DNA of 64,000 bases from the NCBI RefSeq assembly GCF_902506655.1, contig NZ_LR734808.1, positions 1,426,001 to 1,490,000 on the forward strand, read 5' to 3'. Of this stretch, positions 61,577 to 64,000 are shown in pieces. The notes below the pieces were generated by a model. That model was not told where the DNA came from and did no database searches. It saw only the letters and a list, made by a program, of their open reading frames with translations. A program made the translations under genes and the position numbers. The stretch is from Marinoscillum sp. 108. Its GTDB lineage: Bacteria; Bacteroidota; Bacteroidia; Cytophagales; Cyclobacteriaceae. Within the stretch, counting starts at the first letter, position 1. Each line of letters starts with the position of its first letter.

Positions 61577-64000
61577 TCATTTGCCAATGACCAGTTTGTG
61601 AGTGGCCGAACCTTCATGGTATTGGATATGCACAATGTACAAACCATTCTTCAGATGTGAAACATCAATCTCCTGATCGAAAAAACCCCCGAGTCGCGGC
61701 ATTACAGATACCCCGGACAGGTCGAACACCTCAAGTTTAACCACATAATCTTCAGACCGCACTTTTAATACATTTTGCGCAGGGCTTGGGTAGAGACTCA
61801 GCCGACTTCCAATGGTCAAGGCATCAACCATTTTTATTTCTGAATACTCATATTTCTCATCAAAATCTACCTGCTTAACGCGGTAATAAGTACTTTCTGA
61901 AGGGGGGTACTTATCTACAAATGTGTAATGAACTTTCTCCTTACTATTCCCATGGCCAATTACGCTGCCCAATTCCCGCCAGATTTCACCATTTTGAGAT
62001 CTCTGAATGGCGAAGTGACTGTTGTTTACTTCTGAAGCTGTTCCCCATTTAAGCTCTACCTCAGAGCTGTTCCTCTCTGCCGTAAAATACAACCATGTGA
62101 CAGGCAATGGATTATCTAATGACGAAGACCCAAGCGTGATGGGACTAAACGAACTCACCCCTGATGCCGTAATGGTGCCCCCTGTCACATTTCCACTAGT
62201 ACCACTGTTTCCGTAATTGTCCCAACTCGAGCCATTCCAATGAGCAACCCGCAGGTCATCCAAATTTTCAACTTCACTCAGTGCGTCCCAACTCAAGATA
62301 ACATCCACCGTGGGGCTACCATTGGTCACACTCAGAGTCCAGTACTCCAAGGCACTCACCCTTTCCAAACCGGGCTCCCGAGAGTTGATGGGATAAGAAG
62401 AGTGCGGACTGGAAGCAAAATATCGCGCCTGAAATGCATCTGTAGATGTACCGGAAGCTGAAATGCTGATGGGCCGGTAAGACCCTCCATCCCCCACAGG
62501 AAAAGTAAATGCTGTTCCTCCAATTTTCTGGATCTCTCCATCGATAAAGCTAGCCTCAGAAACAGAAACAATAAATGATCCTGCATTCATCGTAATCACT
62601 TCAGCCGCTTGTGGTGTTACGATTCCATTTTGTAAATCCAGCGAATTTCCTATGGTTAAATCATCTGCTAAGACCACCCCGCTTGCATTATTTACAATCA
62701 GGTCATGGATGAGGGGTGTGCTCCCTCCAAAATCCAAAACCTGCTCTGCCGATCCATCGAGAGTAAGAGACCCATTGCGAAAATCAATCATCCCAGAACC
62801 AGTAATATTAAGGTCACCTTCCAGGTCAAAAGTGTAATTACTAGCAGTCAAATCCATGGTATTGGCGTCTCCGATATTCAAATCACCACGAATATCTATA
62901 TCCCCCTCCAGCATTTTGATTCGCTGAACCCCCGCAACGTTGATCAGGGTAAGGCTCCCATAACTACTATTACCTCCTCCATTCAGGGCCTTGATCACCT
63001 GACCATCATCCTGCCCGGAAGCATAAATGATCTCTGTGCTGGCATCAATATTAAAAGCATCATGACCTGTAGGGAATTGAGTGGTTGTAGTGCTTGTACC
63101 TATGGTGAATGAGCTATTCGCATCCATTCTGAAAGTCTGACCCGAAGCTCCGGTTATTTGATACCCGTTATCAAAGAAATCATTGTAATCATCAATCCTA
63201 AGTTCACCATTTACTGTGATCGCTCCCTGCAGTACTTTCGACCTGGAAGCATTCCCTCCTCCGGCCAGAAAGAGTCTGCCATAGGTGATTCCCCCTTCCA
63301 CATCCTGATCCACCCGACTCCTATACTCCACGATACTCAGGTTGCCCAAACTCACACTCCCAAATCCAATAGGAAATAATGAGGCCACGGTGTTAGATCC
63401 CAACCTCAACCATTCACCGTTTTGAACCGTCAGAGTACCTCCAGCATTCCCTGTAATCTGAAACCCACCGTCCTCCAGCCGTCCCCGTTGTATGGTTAAA
63501 TCGTTATTGATCGTCACATCCGAAAGCAACGCGACAGTAGAACTACCCCCACTGCTCTGTCTATCTATGGTTAGGTTATAAAAAGGACTCCCCCCGGCAT
63601 CCACCTCCTGATCTCCACTTGAATTTTGACCGTCTAATAATACCGTACCAGTACCCGCAGTAAAAGATCCCCCTGCTGATACTGTCCAGTTGTTCTCCAA
63701 TGCGATGGTATGGCTCCCTGCACTTAATGTACCATTGGTAATAATCAGGTCGGCATCATCACCATTGATATCCAAATCATCTGAAAGCGTCCAGGTGCCT
63801 CCAGTGAAATCAAACTCCACAGTCCCCATCAGTGAGACTCCATTGGTGGTGATGCTATTGGTGGTGGCAGAAGCCATGGTAAAAATGATGTTTCCCAAAT
63901 AGTTGGCTGTCACATCTGCATCCAGAACCAGGTCGCCAAAGACGTAAAGTGTATTGGTGACCAGCCCCTCCCATCTCACAGCGGTATTCACTCCCGACCA
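61577..64000 (-). CDS. T9SS-secreted surface protein, 5' end outside window
   Basis: This partial gene has at least 808 codons; the frame is open to the right edge, so the start and signal peptide lie beyond it. The visible N-terminal two-thirds is a long array of beta-strand-rich repeats (VTINNDLTIQRGRLEDGG, ITVNGELRIDDYND, GDIDIRGDLNIGDANT, NGSLTLDGSAEQVLDFGGSTP) typical of right-handed beta-helix or filamentous adhesin-like surface proteins. It is followed by a YFTAERNSSEVELKWGTASEVNNSHFAIQRS-type fibronectin-like segment and a T9SS sorting domain (LSLYPSPAQNVLKVRSED ... KNGLYIVHIQYHEGSATHKLVIGK). An adhesin or gliding-related role is plausible but not shown. Confidence 0.85.
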   Translation of the reverse strand, partial: WSGVNTAVRWEGLVTNTLYVFGDLVLDADVTANYLGNIIFTMASATTNSITTNGVSLMGTVEFDFTGGTWTLSDDLDINGDDADLIITNGTLSAGSHTIALENNWTVSAGGSFTAGTGTVLLDGQNSSGDQEVDAGGSPFYNLTIDRQSSGGSSTVALLSDVTINNDLTIQRGRLEDGGFQITGNAGGTLTVQNGEWLRLGSNTVASLFPIGFGSVSLGNLSIVEYRSRVDQDVEGGITYGRLFLAGGGNASRSKVLQGAITVNGELRIDDYNDFFDNGYQITGASGQTFRMDANSSFTIGTSTTTTQFPTGHDAFNIDASTEIIYASGQDDGQVIKALNGGGNSSYGSLTLINVAGVQRIKMLEGDIDIRGDLNIGDANTMDLTASNYTFDLEGDLNITGSGMIDFRNGSLTLDGSAEQVLDFGGSTPLIHDLIVNNASGVVLADDLTIGNSLDLQNGIVTPQAAEVITMNAGSFIVSVSEASFIDGEIQKIGGTAFTFPVGDGGSYRPISISASGTSTDAFQARYFASSPHSSYPINSREPGLERVSALEYWTLSVTNGSPTVDVILSWDALSEVENLDDLRVAHWNGSSWDNYGNSGTSGNVTGGTITASGVSSFSPITLGSSSLDNPLPVTWLYFTAERNSSEVELKWGTASEVNNSHFAIQRSQNGEIWRELGSVIGHGNSKEKVHYTFVDKYPPSESTYYRVKQVDFDEKYEYSEIKMVDALTIGSRLSLYPSPAQNVLKVRSEDYVVKLEVFDLSGVSVMPRLGGFFDQEIDVSHLKNGLYIVHIQYHEGSATHKLVIGK

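Noticed and set aside
1-64000. tRNA, rRNA and classical riboswitches
   Set aside because: Intergenic gaps were read for tRNA-like cloverleafs and known leader motifs; none was convincing by eye, though a covariance-model search could not be run.

Overview
The window looks like chromosomal DNA of a free-living, probably marine, member of the Bacteroidota, most likely order Cytophagales. Three proteins (the 33901-36066, 55118-59812 and 61577-64000 genes) end in C-terminal sorting domains of the type IX secretion system. Many families typical of this phylum are present (DUF1573, DUF3667, DUF3822, DUF4159, TIGR02757, Lacal_2735-like, large MacB/FtsX permeases). Shine-Dalgarno sequences are weak, and the clearest promoter fits the Bacteroidota consensus TTTG / TAnnTTTG. 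The order and lifestyle are inferences from gene content; there is no rRNA gene to test them.

About 1-31 kb is mostly housekeeping, packed in short operons with many start/stop overlaps. It opens with the end of a bat-type locus (BatD/DUF4381-like protein and BatA). Next come asnB, a pentapeptide-repeat protein, and a translationally coupled GH3-type acyl-acid amido synthetase with a LysE exporter. Then follow a YggS-like PLP protein, two Nudix hydrolases, coaD, pyrE, and a LysM / TIGR02757 / DUF4905 operon. A five-gene run follows: NfeD protease, kdsB, a small membrane protein, DUF3667 and a membrane-anchored MutS-like ATPase. After a glycosyltransferase comes the guaA, LpoA-like, hemL operon, then a GH63-type glucosidase and a PafA-like phosphatase coupled to a HAD phosphatase.

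About 31-43.5 kb holds secreted and envelope functions: a DUF4159 protein, a GNAT acetyltransferase, a DUF418 membrane protein, a T9SS-exported vanadium haloperoxidase, a PQQ-dependent dehydrogenase lipoprotein with an inserted cytochrome c, a class C beta-lactamase-like lipoprotein, a YdjC-type deacetylase and a large ABC permease ending at a good intrinsic terminator.

About 43.5-54.8 kb is an accessory stretch. It has an AT-rich orphan HNH nuclease and an alanine-dehydrogenase-like gene bracketed by two copies of a structured intergenic repeat. Small stress or detoxification genes follow (RibD-C/DHFR-like, YdeI-like, TlpA-like, SDR plus AraC regulator). It also holds an ArsR / SRPBCC / DoxX / YdeI / YdeI operon with an unusually legible promoter and two palindromic operators, then nudK and an Xre regulator with its membrane partner.

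The last 9 kb carries a 1564-residue modular GH81 beta-1,3-glucanase (Ig-like, CBM6-like, three Big-type and two CBM56-like modules, T9SS tail), an M61-type peptidase lacking the usual PDZ end, and a T9SS surface protein cut by the window edge. No tRNA, rRNA, CRISPR array, transposase or phage gene was recognised.
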